From Bacteroidales bacterium (lineage in GTDB: Bacteria; Bacteroidota; Bacteroidia; Bacteroidales; Dysgonomonadaceae): 16,120 bases of DNA. The stretch covers positions 1-16,120 of the forward strand of contig JAAYFR010000269.1 of assembly GCA_012728155.1 (NCBI GenBank), written 5' to 3'. The stretch's first letter is position 1. Each line of letters begins with the position of its first letter. The notes beneath the pieces were generated by a model, which saw only the letters and a program-made list of their open reading frames with translations, searched no databases and was not told the origin of the DNA. Both the position numbers and the translations under genes were made by a program. Positions 1-7,758 of the stretch are shown in pieces.

Positions 1-2640
1 ATAGCTACTATCTATGATAATCTCTTTTTCTAAGCGCACCATTTTACCTGAGCTCAACACTCCTTCACCAACCAGTTGATAAGTAGTAGGAGTATCGGCA
101 GAATAAAATTCAACCACTGCTTCTCCCCTCTCCGAGAACTGCACATTCGGTTTCCAGTAGATGGTGGTACGCAAATCCACCGGCGACAATTCTCTCTGCT
201 GTTCCGTCTCGTAGGCGGGGGTGTAAAATTCAACAGGGGGTTGATAACCAAGTGGTTTTATCCTATCTATATTCATCGACTTAACATTTTTCTGTACAAA
301 TCCCCTTTTTGTTGTTATCACAACAGCACCTTGAGTACCTGGAGAGTAAGTCATCAAACCCACATTAGACTTGAGGACAAACATATTGTCAATATCGGCT
401 ATATCGATTGATTCGATTTGAAAATTCTCGTGATTCACATCATCAATGATAAACGCTACAGGCATATCGGACTGGGTAGTAGTCACCGTTCCATCGCCCT
501 TGACAATCAGGCTGGGGTTCGTAACCAGTAATGTACGAAAACTGCTCACCTTTCTTTTCTCTATTTCTTCCAAGGTGATCAATCCCGTCGCATGGATAGG
601 AGAGTAAAATATCGATTCGCTATAACTCTCCTTGCGTTGTGCCGTAACCACCACTTCGTCCAGCATAATGGTACGGATGCCATATTTCTGGTTGTATTCG
701 TCATTTGCTTTTTTCATATAAGCTTCCAGATCAAACTCTTCGGCTTGATCAATCTTCAAGCCACGAACCGGAATAGTGGAAAAGGTATCATCGGGAAAGC
801 TCTCCATATCGAGATTAATCATGTTGCGCTTCCCTCCCTTCTTGCTTAACGATTGCACTGTAATTTCGGTATTTTCCGGATACTCCACTTTGAACATGAA
901 GCGACCTTTCTCATCCGCAGTAGTCGTTTCCCCACTAAACAGTGTATCCAGCGTGGCATAGAGGCTGATTTCACCCTCTTTCAAACCGCCAAACAGGAGA
1001 TCCGATTTTCCGCTTACTTCCTGAAACTCTTCGGGTCGATACTGGTCTGGAAGGGCTATTTTTCCTTTAAGCAGATCAGGGACATTGTATCGTCTCCACC
1101 CCTGGGTCAACATCAATGCGTCAAGTCCATCGACATCGATAATGTTATAACCATCAAAATAGGAGGCGGGCGACTCAATAAATCCTTTCAATTCCGAAGA
1201 GAGCAAAAACGAGGAGAGGATATTGTTTGTCGTATCTCTTGGAACCGCGCTCTTATCCGTTACAGAGACAGCAATGTTATCGGAGAAGGTGATGGAGTCT
1301 GAATCTACCACCTTAAGCTGCAACCTTACAAGTTCTCTTCGTTTATAGGTCGACGCCGAAAAATCGACAGTCGAGTTGGCAAAATCATTCTGATTAAGAT
1401 TGAACAACATCCGTTCGCTAAGAATTTCATGTTGTTTATTCAACAGTAGAATACTTAGAGTACCACTTGGAAATTGAGCGGATGTAAAAGAATAGGGTTT
1501 TGATGGATCATCCCAGATTTGATAAAAACAGACAACACCATTGCGGTGAATGAGGATAGAGAGCGAGTCAACCTCCGCCTCATTGTTTCTCAACAGGGAG
1601 ATCAATCTCCTGTCATGATCGACAGATAGGACCGACAACGTTTTCGAATGAATATCTGCAAGAGGGAGGTCAACCCGTTTTGTTTCGCTCCTTTCGGTCT
1701 TACAAAGAGCATAATAACGCTCATTTGCGACCGGCGTGAAATCGAAAAATCCCATACCCAATCTGATTGAGCTGAAATCTACAATAGCCACATTTTCAGA
1801 ATTATATATCGTTCCGGTGATCTCTTCGCTTAATCCCGAACTATTAATTGCCTTGAAACCCACCCTACATTCCTGATCAGGGACAAGATAACCTCCTTCG
1901 GGATGGAAAGTGACATCAAATTCGTTCGCATCATAGGGGATAGGATAATACTTGTTATATTTTCGCCCCTCATGGACAACACTTAAGAGCAGATTGGGAC
2001 TACTCCTTTTTTTCGTCATGGTAAAATTCCATTTGTAATAGTTACTCTTGTCCGGTGATATTGTCCTCGCGGTTTCATCCGAAAGCTTCAGCGTCACAAT
2101 CTCGGGGGTTATGGTATCTTTGCTCGCCGGCGACACAAACCTGAAATTTGCGTTTACCCTATTTCCATTTACCTCAAAATGGGGCAGGATCCCAAGCTGT
2201 AAGGAATAGGGGTCCAGCACCTGGATAGTTTTTTTAAAGAAAGCCTCATTCCCCCGGTTTCTCATATAGCGGGTGTAGGCCCTGATGGTATAAATTCCTT
2301 CGGGAAGTTCCTCATCCAAGTCGAGATGACCGGAATAGACACCCACACTGTCAGGCCTGATTTTAATCCGTTGGATCAACTGGCCGAAAGGATCGGAAAG
2401 TTCAATATAGATATATCTGCTTAAGAAAACAGGCATATTGGAACTTGCCTCAACCATATGGCTTCTAAACCAGACACGTTCACCTGAGAGGTAAGTAGGT
2501 TTATCCGTCTGCACATATAGTTTTTCATGAGGGAACAGGAGCAATTGTTCGTTGAACCGATTGACTACCTCATTGAGATCTTGGGCAAAAACTGTCCCGA
2601 AAGTAATCAGCAAGAAAAAAAAAGATACCAACTTCCTCAT
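1..2640 (-). CDS. MG2-like and TonB-plug domain exported protein without barrel, 3' end cut by window edge
   Basis: I translated this frame by hand from the ATG at 2638-2640 to the left edge: 880 codons with no stop or frameshift. Residues 1-19 form a Sec signal peptide (MRKLVSFFFLLITFGTVFA, then Q). Residues about 38-130 resemble an alpha-2-macroglobulin MG2 domain (LYVQTDKPTYLSGERVWF at 41-58). A conserved LMLTQGWRRY stands at 509-518. DEVVVTAQRKE at 661-671 recalls the segment before SusC-type plugs, and GTQGAVVITTKRG at 768-780 is the typical end of a TonB-receptor plug. DLRTTIYWKPNV lies at 822-833, and a short beta domain follows. No outer-membrane barrel follows the plug. Proteins like this are common in Bacteroidetes and usually annotated as plug-domain or carboxypeptidase-regulatory-like proteins of unknown function. 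Only a few C-terminal residues are probably missing. An envelope location is well supported; the role is not known. Confidence 0.85.
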   Translation of the reverse strand, partial: MRKLVSFFFLLITFGTVFAQDLNEVVNRFNEQLLLFPHEKLYVQTDKPTYLSGERVWFRSHMVEASSNMPVFLSRYIYIELSDPFGQLIQRIKIRPDSVGVYSGHLDLDEELPEGIYTIRAYTRYMRNRGNEAFFKKTIQVLDPYSLQLGILPHFEVNGNRVNANFRFVSPASKDTITPEIVTLKLSDETARTISPDKSNYYKWNFTMTKKRSSPNLLLSVVHEGRKYNKYYPIPYDANEFDVTFHPEGGYLVPDQECRVGFKAINSSGLSEEITGTIYNSENVAIVDFSSIRLGMGFFDFTPVANERYYALCKTERSETKRVDLPLADIHSKTLSVLSVDHDRRLISLLRNNEAEVDSLSILIHRNGVVCFYQIWDDPSKPYSFTSAQFPSGTLSILLLNKQHEILSERMLFNLNQNDFANSTVDFSASTYKRRELVRLQLKVVDSDSITFSDNIAVSVTDKSAVPRDTTNNILSSFLLSSELKGFIESPASYFDGYNIIDVDGLDALMLTQGWRRYNVPDLLKGKIALPDQYRPEEFQEVSGKSDLLFGGLKEGEISLYATLDTLFSGETTTADEKGRFMFKVEYPENTEITVQSLSKKGGKRNMINLDMESFPDDTFSTIPVRGLKIDQAEEFDLEAYMKKANDEYNQKYGIRTIMLDEVVVTAQRKESYSESIFYSPIHATGLITLEEIEKRKVSSFRTLLVTNPSLIVKGDGTVTTTQSDMPVAFIIDDVNHENFQIESIDIADIDNMFVLKSNVGLMTYSPGTQGAVVITTKRGFVQKNVKSMNIDRIKPLGYQPPVEFYTPAYETEQQRELSPVDLRTTIYWKPNVQFSERGEAVVEFYSADTPTTYQLVGEGVLSSGKMVRLEKEIIIDSSY

Positions 2641-2658
2641 AATAGCAACAATTTGTGG

Positions 2659-2666
2659 CAAATATA
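2659..2666 (-). promoter_or_regulatory. Candidate -7 box for the MG2/plug gene
   Basis: Read on the minus strand this is TATATTTG, a perfect match to the Bacteroidetes -7 consensus TAnnTTTG, ending 18 bases before the start codon. A short leader would result. No TTTG -33 element is found at the usual spacing of about 19 bases, so this is only a candidate. Confidence 0.35.
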
Positions 2667-2700
2667 ATCTATTTTCCCAAAAGAATAATGATTTTTTTTG

Positions 2701-2708
2701 TATTTTTG
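2701..2708 (+). promoter_or_regulatory. Candidate -7 box for the DUF151-rsmE-M81 operon
   Basis: TATTTTTG matches TAnnTTTG exactly and lies 47 bases before the GTG start at 2756, so the leader would be about 40 bases. There is no clear TTTG -33 box at the usual distance. It is back to back with the minus-strand candidate box at 2659-2666, as expected in a divergent spacer. Confidence 0.35.
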
Positions 2709-2755
2709 TCTATCACTAATTACAGATCAAATTATAGATCAAAAACCTATCAATT

Positions 2756-3349
2756 GTGTCAAAGAAGGTCAAACTCTCCGTATTGGGAATATCTTTCAGC
2801 CAGGTACAGGCAGGCGCTTATGCACTTATTTTTGCCGAAGAAGATGGTATCCGCCGATTGCCGATTGTAATTGGAACGCCTGAAGCACAATCCATCGCCA
2901 TTGTAATGGAAGGAATTATTCCTCCAAGGCCTTTATCACATGACCTGATATGCTCTATCTGGAGTAAGATGGGAATTGAGTTGTTGGAAGTATTGATTCA
3001 TAAGTTTGAAGAGGGTGCATTTTTTTCCGAATTATTACTCCTGCAGAATGGCAAAGAATACCGGATTGATTCTCGCACCTCCGACGCAGTAGCCTTAGCC
3101 ATACGCACCCACTCCCCCATCTTCACCACAGAGGAGATCATGCAAACGATGGCCATTGTTTTTGATGAACAGACACCCTCAGGTTCAACCGATCCTGAGA
3201 ATATTGAACCTGCTCAGGGAGATGAAGAGTTGTCCAATCTACGGTTGGATATACTTAAAGATCGCCTTGATGACGCAGTGAAAGAAGAAAACTATGAACT
3301 GGCCACCCGACTACGGGATGAAATAAACCGAAGGGAGAATAAATCCTAA
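2756..3349 (+). CDS. Bifunctional nuclease family protein (DUF151) with C-terminal UVR motif
   Basis: The 197-residue protein has a DUF151/bifunctional-nuclease domain over about residues 1-135. Conserved blocks are LPIVIGTPEAQSIA at 35-48, RPLSHDL at 58-64 and IDSRTSDAVALAIR at 104-117. An acidic linker leads to a UvrB/UvrC-type UVR helix pair at about 157-191 (DRLDDAVKEENYELATRLRDEI). Plant members of the family have reported RNase and DNase activity; the bacterial role is poorly defined. I chose the GTG at 2756 because it places the conserved KKVKLSVLGIS block at the N-terminus, as in relatives. There is no Shine-Dalgarno, which is normal here. rsmE starts 10 bases downstream, so the two are probably cotranscribed. 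The UVR motif usually mediates protein contacts and could link it to a repair or Clp-type partner, which is inference. Confidence 0.88.
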   Translation: MSKKVKLSVLGISFSQVQAGAYALIFAEEDGIRRLPIVIGTPEAQSIAIVMEGIIPPRPLSHDLICSIWSKMGIELLEVLIHKFEEGAFFSELLLLQNGKEYRIDSRTSDAVALAIRTHSPIFTTEEIMQTMAIVFDEQTPSGSTDPENIEPAQGDEELSNLRLDILKDRLDDAVKEENYELATRLRDEINRRENKS

Positions 3350-3359
3350 AGAAAGTCAT

Positions 3360-4070
3360 ATGGCTGACACACTTTTTTTCTCTCCGGAGATTCGGCAACA
3401 TTCCCTGCTTCCCGAAAAGGAATCTCAACACTGTGTAAAAGTCCTCCGTATGCGTGAAGGGGACAGATTGACCGTCACCGACGGGAAAGGGTTTTTTCAT
3501 GAATGCATACTGCTTCAGGCCAATCCGAAGCAATGTCTGGTAAGCATTCAAAACAGTGTCGAACAACAAAAAGGATGGGGTTTTACTCTCCATATCGCTT
3601 TTGCTCCCACCAAGCAGATAGATCGAAACGAATGGTTTGTGGAAAAGGCCGTAGAGATAGGGATAGATATGATCACGCCTCTCCTGTGTCACTATTCCGA
3701 ACGAAAAGAGATCAAAACAGAACGGTTGGAGAAAATTGCCGTTTCAGCAATGAAACAGTCACAACAGGCTTATCTCCCTATGATTGGAGAGATGACAACA
3801 TTCAATGACATTCTCAACTGCCCATTCAATGGAAGAAAATTGATTGCTCATTGTTACGATCTCCCCAAAGAACCCTTGGCTCAACTTTATCAAAAGGGAG
3901 AAAACGCACTCATTCTCATTGGACCCGAGGGAGATTTCAGTCAGGCAGAAGTAGAGACTGCCATTGCTGCCAATTTTCAACCTGTCACACTTGCTACATC
4001 ACGGTTGCGGACCGAGACAGCCTGTCTGATTGCCACAAATACCGCACATGTAATCAATAACTTATCATAA
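3360..4070 (+). CDS. rsmE: 16S rRNA (uracil1498-N3)-methyltransferase RsmE
   Basis: This 236-residue SPOUT-class methyltransferase methylates N3 of U1498 in 16S rRNA, using S-adenosylmethionine, on the 30S subunit. An N-terminal PUA-like domain carries HCVKVLRMREGD at 24-35. The knotted catalytic domain carries EKAVEIG at 95-101, the SAM-loop motif GPEGDF at 188-193, and SRLRTETA at 214-221. Length is normal for the family. The stretch before the last motif reads LATSRLRTETA, where the family usually has LG-x-x-LRTETA, so the usual Gly is Ala. It sits between the DUF151 gene (10 bases upstream) and the M81 gene (12 bases downstream), so it probably shares their transcript. Confidence 0.95.
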   Translation: MADTLFFSPEIRQHSLLPEKESQHCVKVLRMREGDRLTVTDGKGFFHECILLQANPKQCLVSIQNSVEQQKGWGFTLHIAFAPTKQIDRNEWFVEKAVEIGIDMITPLLCHYSERKEIKTERLEKIAVSAMKQSQQAYLPMIGEMTTFNDILNCPFNGRKLIAHCYDLPKEPLAQLYQKGENALILIGPEGDFSQAEVETAIAANFQPVTLATSRLRTETACLIATNTAHVINNLS

Positions 4071-4082
4071 AACCCCACAGCG

Positions 4083-5672
4083 ATGAAAAAAATAATTATA
4101 TCATTTTCGATAGGTCTGATATTGCTGGCATCAGGCTGTAAAAGCGGAACTGTTAAAAAAGAACTACCAAGAATTGCCATTGCAGGACTGGCCATCGAAT
4201 CCAGTACATTTTCACCGGCATTGACGCACGAAGAGGCATTCAACGCACGTATTGAAGAGGATATTTTCTCCTACTACCCTTTTATGTCTCCCGATTCAGG
4301 AATTATCGACCGTGCCGAATGGCTACCTACCCTCCGTGGGCATGCCATGCCGGGAGGTATTGTGACGTGGGAGGCGTACGAATCGTTAGTAACAAAAACC
4401 TTAAATCTGTTGAAAGAGAAACTACCTTTGGATGCCATTTTCTTTGATATCCACGGAGCGATGAGTGTGCAGGGACTGGATGACCCCGAAGGTGATTTCC
4501 TGATGCGTATTCGGGATGTGGTGGGTAACGATGTAGTGATATCCACTTCCATGGATCCACACGGCAGTGTAACAAAACGTCTGGCACAAAACAGCGATCT
4601 GATCACCTGCTATCGTCTCTCGCCCCACGAGGATGCCATTGAAACGAAAAAGAGGGCTGTCACCAATCTGCTCAACAGATTAGAGAGTGGCAAGGGAAAA
4701 CCAGCTTACAAAGCATGGATCCGAGTGCCTATCCTTCTACCGGGTGAACAGACAAGTACCCGCATCGAACCGGGTAAAACCCTTACCGGGCAAATTCCCA
4801 GTTTGTTAGATGGCGATAAGGTGATTGATGCATCGGTCTGGTTGTCTTATCCTTGGGCCGACGCACCGCGCAATAGCGGAGTTGTGATGGCTTATGGTGA
4901 CGACAAGGAAGCGGTAGCCCAAGTGGCTGAAACATTGGCAAACTATTTCTGGAGCGTACGGTCAGCATTCGACTTTGTAGCTCCCACTACCTACCTGGAT
5001 GACGCATTGGCACAAGCGTTGGCAAGTGATAAAAAACCATTTATCATCAGTGATATGGGAGATAATCCCACAGCCGGTGGTGCGGGAGATGTCACCTGGA
5101 CACTGCATGAACTCTTCAAATGTCCTGAACTCCGTACTTCCGGAGGTAAAACGCTGATCTATGCCTCCATTCCCGGTCCGGAGCTGGTCAAACAAGCGAT
5201 TGAAGTTGGCGTTGGAGGAAAAGTAGACGGCTTGGCCGGTGCAGAAATAGACTATCGTTATGCTCTGCCGATACGCTTGCAGGGAGAAGTGACCGCGATC
5301 GATGAAAACAGCACCAACTCCAAGGCAGTAGTAAAAAGCGGCAATATCTACACCATTGTAACCGAAAAGAGGACAGCCTATCACTATGAGAAAAACTTTA
5401 CCGATCTGGGATTAAACCCAAGGGAGGCCGATATCTTAGTGGTGAAGATAGGCTATCTCGTCCCCGAACTATATAATATACGTGCCGACTGGGTGATGGC
5501 ACTCACCCCCGGAGGTGTGGATCAGGATTTGGCAAGACTGCCCTACCAACGGATTCAGCGCCCTATCTACCCGCTCGATCCCGATATGGCGGATCCCGAT
5601 TTGAGTGCGGTTTTTATTCCATCATCTGATGAAACGAACAGATCGACTACTCTCACACAAGAACATAATTAA
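4083..5672 (+). CDS. Lipoprotein of peptidase family M81 (microcystinase C / MlrC-like)
   Basis: The 529-residue protein begins with a lipoprotein signal (MKKIIISFSIGLILLASGC), with Cys19 as the lipidation site. No acidic surface-export signal follows the Cys, so a periplasm-facing anchor is likely. The MlrC N-terminal domain shows the family's putative zinc and catalytic positions: Glu39 (AIESSTFSP), Asp122/His124 (DIHGAM), Asp158/His160 (DPHGS) and His182 (PHEDAIET). The MlrC C-terminal domain carries DMGDNPTAGGAGDVT at 324-338. The core ends near TPGG and RPIYPLDP, followed by a short polar tail. The founding member opens linearised microcystin peptides in sphingomonads; most relatives have unknown substrates, and no microcystin role is implied. 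It starts 12 bases after rsmE. Family is certain, substrate unknown. Confidence 0.9.
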   Translation: MKKIIISFSIGLILLASGCKSGTVKKELPRIAIAGLAIESSTFSPALTHEEAFNARIEEDIFSYYPFMSPDSGIIDRAEWLPTLRGHAMPGGIVTWEAYESLVTKTLNLLKEKLPLDAIFFDIHGAMSVQGLDDPEGDFLMRIRDVVGNDVVISTSMDPHGSVTKRLAQNSDLITCYRLSPHEDAIETKKRAVTNLLNRLESGKGKPAYKAWIRVPILLPGEQTSTRIEPGKTLTGQIPSLLDGDKVIDASVWLSYPWADAPRNSGVVMAYGDDKEAVAQVAETLANYFWSVRSAFDFVAPTTYLDDALAQALASDKKPFIISDMGDNPTAGGAGDVTWTLHELFKCPELRTSGGKTLIYASIPGPELVKQAIEVGVGGKVDGLAGAEIDYRYALPIRLQGEVTAIDENSTNSKAVVKSGNIYTIVTEKRTAYHYEKNFTDLGLNPREADILVVKIGYLVPELYNIRADWVMALTPGGVDQDLARLPYQRIQRPIYPLDPDMADPDLSAVFIPSSDETNRSTTLTQEHN

Positions 5673-5755
5673 AAGCAAGTTACCTCCTATTAATGGTTCT
5701 AAAGGAAATCGGTGTAGTGTGAAAAAGTGATATAGCAGGATAAATAAGTGAAATA

Positions 5756-6406
5756 ATGACCAAAAAAGAACGTTACAAAAAAGTAATCGACTGGTTCTTA
5801 GAGAATGCCGAATCGGCTGAAACAGAATTGAATTATCAAAATGATTATCAACTATTAGTAGCGGTTATACTCTCTGCACAATGCACCGACAAGCGGGTAA
5901 ATATGATTACACCTGCTCTATTCGAGGCATTCCCCACCCCGGAAGTAATGGCTGTTTCAACTCCAGAAGCACTCTTCGAACATATCAAATCCTGTTCCTA
6001 CCCCAACAACAAGGCGAAAAATCTGATCGGGATGGCAAAAAAACTACTTTCTGATTTTGGAGGTAATGTGCCTAATAATATCGATTCGCTGCTTACCATC
6101 CCCGGTGTGGGGCGCAAAACGGCCAATGTGATGCTGGCGGTGGCATTCGATAAACCCGCCATGCCGGTAGACACCCATGTTTTCCGGGTAGCCAACCGTA
6201 TCGGGTTGACAAACAACTCCAAGACTCCACTGAAAACGGAAAGAGAGTTGGTGAAATATATTCCCGCTGATTTACTTTCAAAAGCACACCATTGGCTTAT
6301 CCTACATGGACGGTACATCTGTGTGGCACGAAAGCCCAAATGCGAGATATGCGGACTCGCTCCATGGTGCAATTATTACAAGAAAAATCGAGAGGTCGGA
6401 AAATAA
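5756..6406 (+). CDS. nth: Endonuclease III (DNA glycosylase/AP lyase)
   Basis: This 216-residue base-excision repair enzyme removes oxidised pyrimidines and cleaves the abasic site by a lyase step. Seen motifs: LSAQCTDKRVN at 39-49; a helix-hairpin-helix LLTIPGVGRKTANV at 112-125 with the catalytic Lys121; the catalytic Asp139 in PVDTHVFRVANR; and a complete 4Fe-4S site C189-x6-C196-x2-C199-x5-C205. Length and all active-site residues are normal. The start follows the M81 stop by 83 bases. I see no terminator or good promoter in that gap, so read-through from the upstream operon is likely but unproved. The last codons lie inside a 22-bp inverted repeat (6390-6439) that faces the convergent galM gene. 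Confidence 0.96.
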   Translation: MTKKERYKKVIDWFLENAESAETELNYQNDYQLLVAVILSAQCTDKRVNMITPALFEAFPTPEVMAVSTPEALFEHIKSCSYPNNKAKNLIGMAKKLLSDFGGNVPNNIDSLLTIPGVGRKTANVMLAVAFDKPAMPVDTHVFRVANRIGLTNNSKTPLKTERELVKYIPADLLSKAHHWLILHGRYICVARKPKCEICGLAPWCNYYKKNREVGK

Positions 6407-6439
6407 AGTAGTAGGAGCTACTTTATTTTCCGACCTCTC
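6383..6439 (-). terminator. Intrinsic terminator of galM, overlapping the 3' end of nth
   Basis: The arms 6390-6411 and 6418-6439 are perfectly complementary over 22 bp with a 6-base loop. On the minus strand the stem is followed by G-A and then five Ts (+ strand As at 6383-6387), a usable U-tract, 35 bases after the galM stop. On the plus strand no T run follows the stem, so it is a weaker terminator for nth, although nth ends inside the left arm (stop at 6404-6406). Confidence 0.75.
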
Positions 6440-6473
6440 ACACCACCCGGCATACCGTTTGGTACCAAGGCGG

Positions 6474-7628
6474 TTACTGCTGTACCCCGAACTTATAGAT
6501 ACAACGGCTGGTATACTTCTCTCCCGGTTTCAGGTAAGGCGAAGGCCAGTCTGATTTGTTGGGTGAGTCGGGATATTTCTGTGTCTCCAGACAGATAGCG
6601 TTACGCTGAGCGTACACTGCACCGTACTTACCGGTTACCCCACCGTCGAGGAAGTTCCCTGCATAGACCTGTATACCCGGCTCAATGGTATAGACTTCTA
6701 ATTGAATACCTGTAGCAGGGGAATAGACGGTAGCCGCAACCTGAGAAATATCGCCATTGGTATTCAAGACCCAATTATGATCATACCCGTTGCCATTTTT
6801 CAACTGGTCGAAATCATATTGATCGATACGTTCACCCACAGCAGTCGGTGTCCTAAAATCCATCGGCGTTCCCTCCACTTTCTCAATTTTCCCAGTTGTC
6901 ATGAATGTATCATCTACCGGGGTGTACTCCTCCGCATTGATCATCAACAGATCATTGAGGATAGTATTGTTGGCATCGCCCGACAGGTTGAAATAGGAGT
7001 GATTGGTCAAGTTGACAACCGTTTCTCTATCCGTTTCGGCCTCATATTGCAGATCAATGGCATTCTCATCCGTCAAGGTCATCGTCACCTTCACATTGAG
7101 GTTACCGGGAAATCCGGCTTCTCCATCAACAGATAGATAGGTGAATACCACCGACTGCTCATTTGGTTGTTGGGCATCGAAAACTTTGGTATCGAATCCT
7201 TCTGGTCCACCATGCAGGCAATGGCCGAAATTATTTTGAGGCAACTGGTATTCCACTCCTTCTACCGTGATCTTTCCTTGTGCGATTCGATTACCGTAGC
7301 GGCCTATTGTGGCACCGAAATTATTATCAACATTGACATAATCATCAATATTATCGAATCCCAACACCACATCCTGCAGCTTACCCTCCCTGTCGGGGAC
7401 CATCACCGAGACAATTCGTCCACCGTAGTTAGTTACGGCAACTTCCACACCATTCACATTCTTCAGCAGATAAAGATCAACGGGCTTACCATTGAGTTCC
7501 GTCTGAAAATCACTTTTTTTCAATCCCGAGAGTGTTGTTTCCTCCACGGGAGCATTTTTTTGTTTGTTGGTACATCCCGCTACGGCAATAATAGCCAGCA
7601 GTAGAATCAATCGATTGATTTTTCTCAT
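6474..7628 (-). CDS. galM: Aldose 1-epimerase (galactose mutarotase), lipoprotein
   Basis: It interconverts alpha and beta anomers of aldoses such as galactose. The frame is open to 7712, but I place the start at the ATG 7626-7628 because it gives a clean lipoprotein signal, MRKINRLILLLAIIAVAGC, with Cys19; the upstream extension has no such features. The mature part shows the GalM signatures: CLHGGPEGFD with His139, TNHSYFNLSG with His210, GYDHNW with Asp283, and CLETQKYPDSPN with the catalytic-base Glu348. The protein is 384 residues, normal for the family plus a signal. No acidic surface-export signal follows the Cys, so it is probably periplasmic. It is the last of three minus-strand sugar genes, 130 bases after the GH2 gene. 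An exported mutarotase would equilibrate sugars released by the neighbouring glycosidases before uptake (inference). Confidence 0.93.
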   Translation of the reverse strand: MRKINRLILLLAIIAVAGCTNKQKNAPVEETTLSGLKKSDFQTELNGKPVDLYLLKNVNGVEVAVTNYGGRIVSVMVPDREGKLQDVVLGFDNIDDYVNVDNNFGATIGRYGNRIAQGKITVEGVEYQLPQNNFGHCLHGGPEGFDTKVFDAQQPNEQSVVFTYLSVDGEAGFPGNLNVKVTMTLTDENAIDLQYEAETDRETVVNLTNHSYFNLSGDANNTILNDLLMINAEEYTPVDDTFMTTGKIEKVEGTPMDFRTPTAVGERIDQYDFDQLKNGNGYDHNWVLNTNGDISQVAATVYSPATGIQLEVYTIEPGIQVYAGNFLDGGVTGKYGAVYAQRNAICLETQKYPDSPNKSDWPSPYLKPGEKYTSRCIYKFGVQQ

Positions 7629-7657
7629 TTCCCCTCTATATTTAATAAATTCTGCTA

Positions 7658-7665
7658 CAAATTTA
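7658..7665 (-). promoter_or_regulatory. Candidate -7 box for galM
   Basis: On the minus strand this reads TAAATTTG, a perfect TAnnTTTG match, ending 29 bases before the chosen galM ATG at 7628. Its position supports that start rather than one at 7712. No TTTG -33 element is seen at the expected spacing. Confidence 0.4.
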
Positions 7666-7758
7666 GACGATTCTATTGATGTGTCATGATTTACTTCAAT
7701 AAAAAATCTCACCCCTACTCGGCGACAACAACTCCCACATGTAATACCAGGAAGAAGA

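Noticed and set aside
853..1302. 149-codon open frame on the plus strand opposite the MG2/plug gene
   Set aside because: Antisense to an 880-codon intact frame; no domain or start signal, so a shadow.
5673..5755. Terminator or separate promoter before nth
   Set aside because: Only a 4-bp TCCT/AGGA pairing with no T run and no TAnnTTTG box, so neither is supported.
7629..7712. Longer galM reading frame starting at 7712
   Set aside because: The extra 28 residues hide the lipoprotein signal, and the best -7 box (7658-7665) lies downstream of that start, so the ATG at 7628 is preferred.
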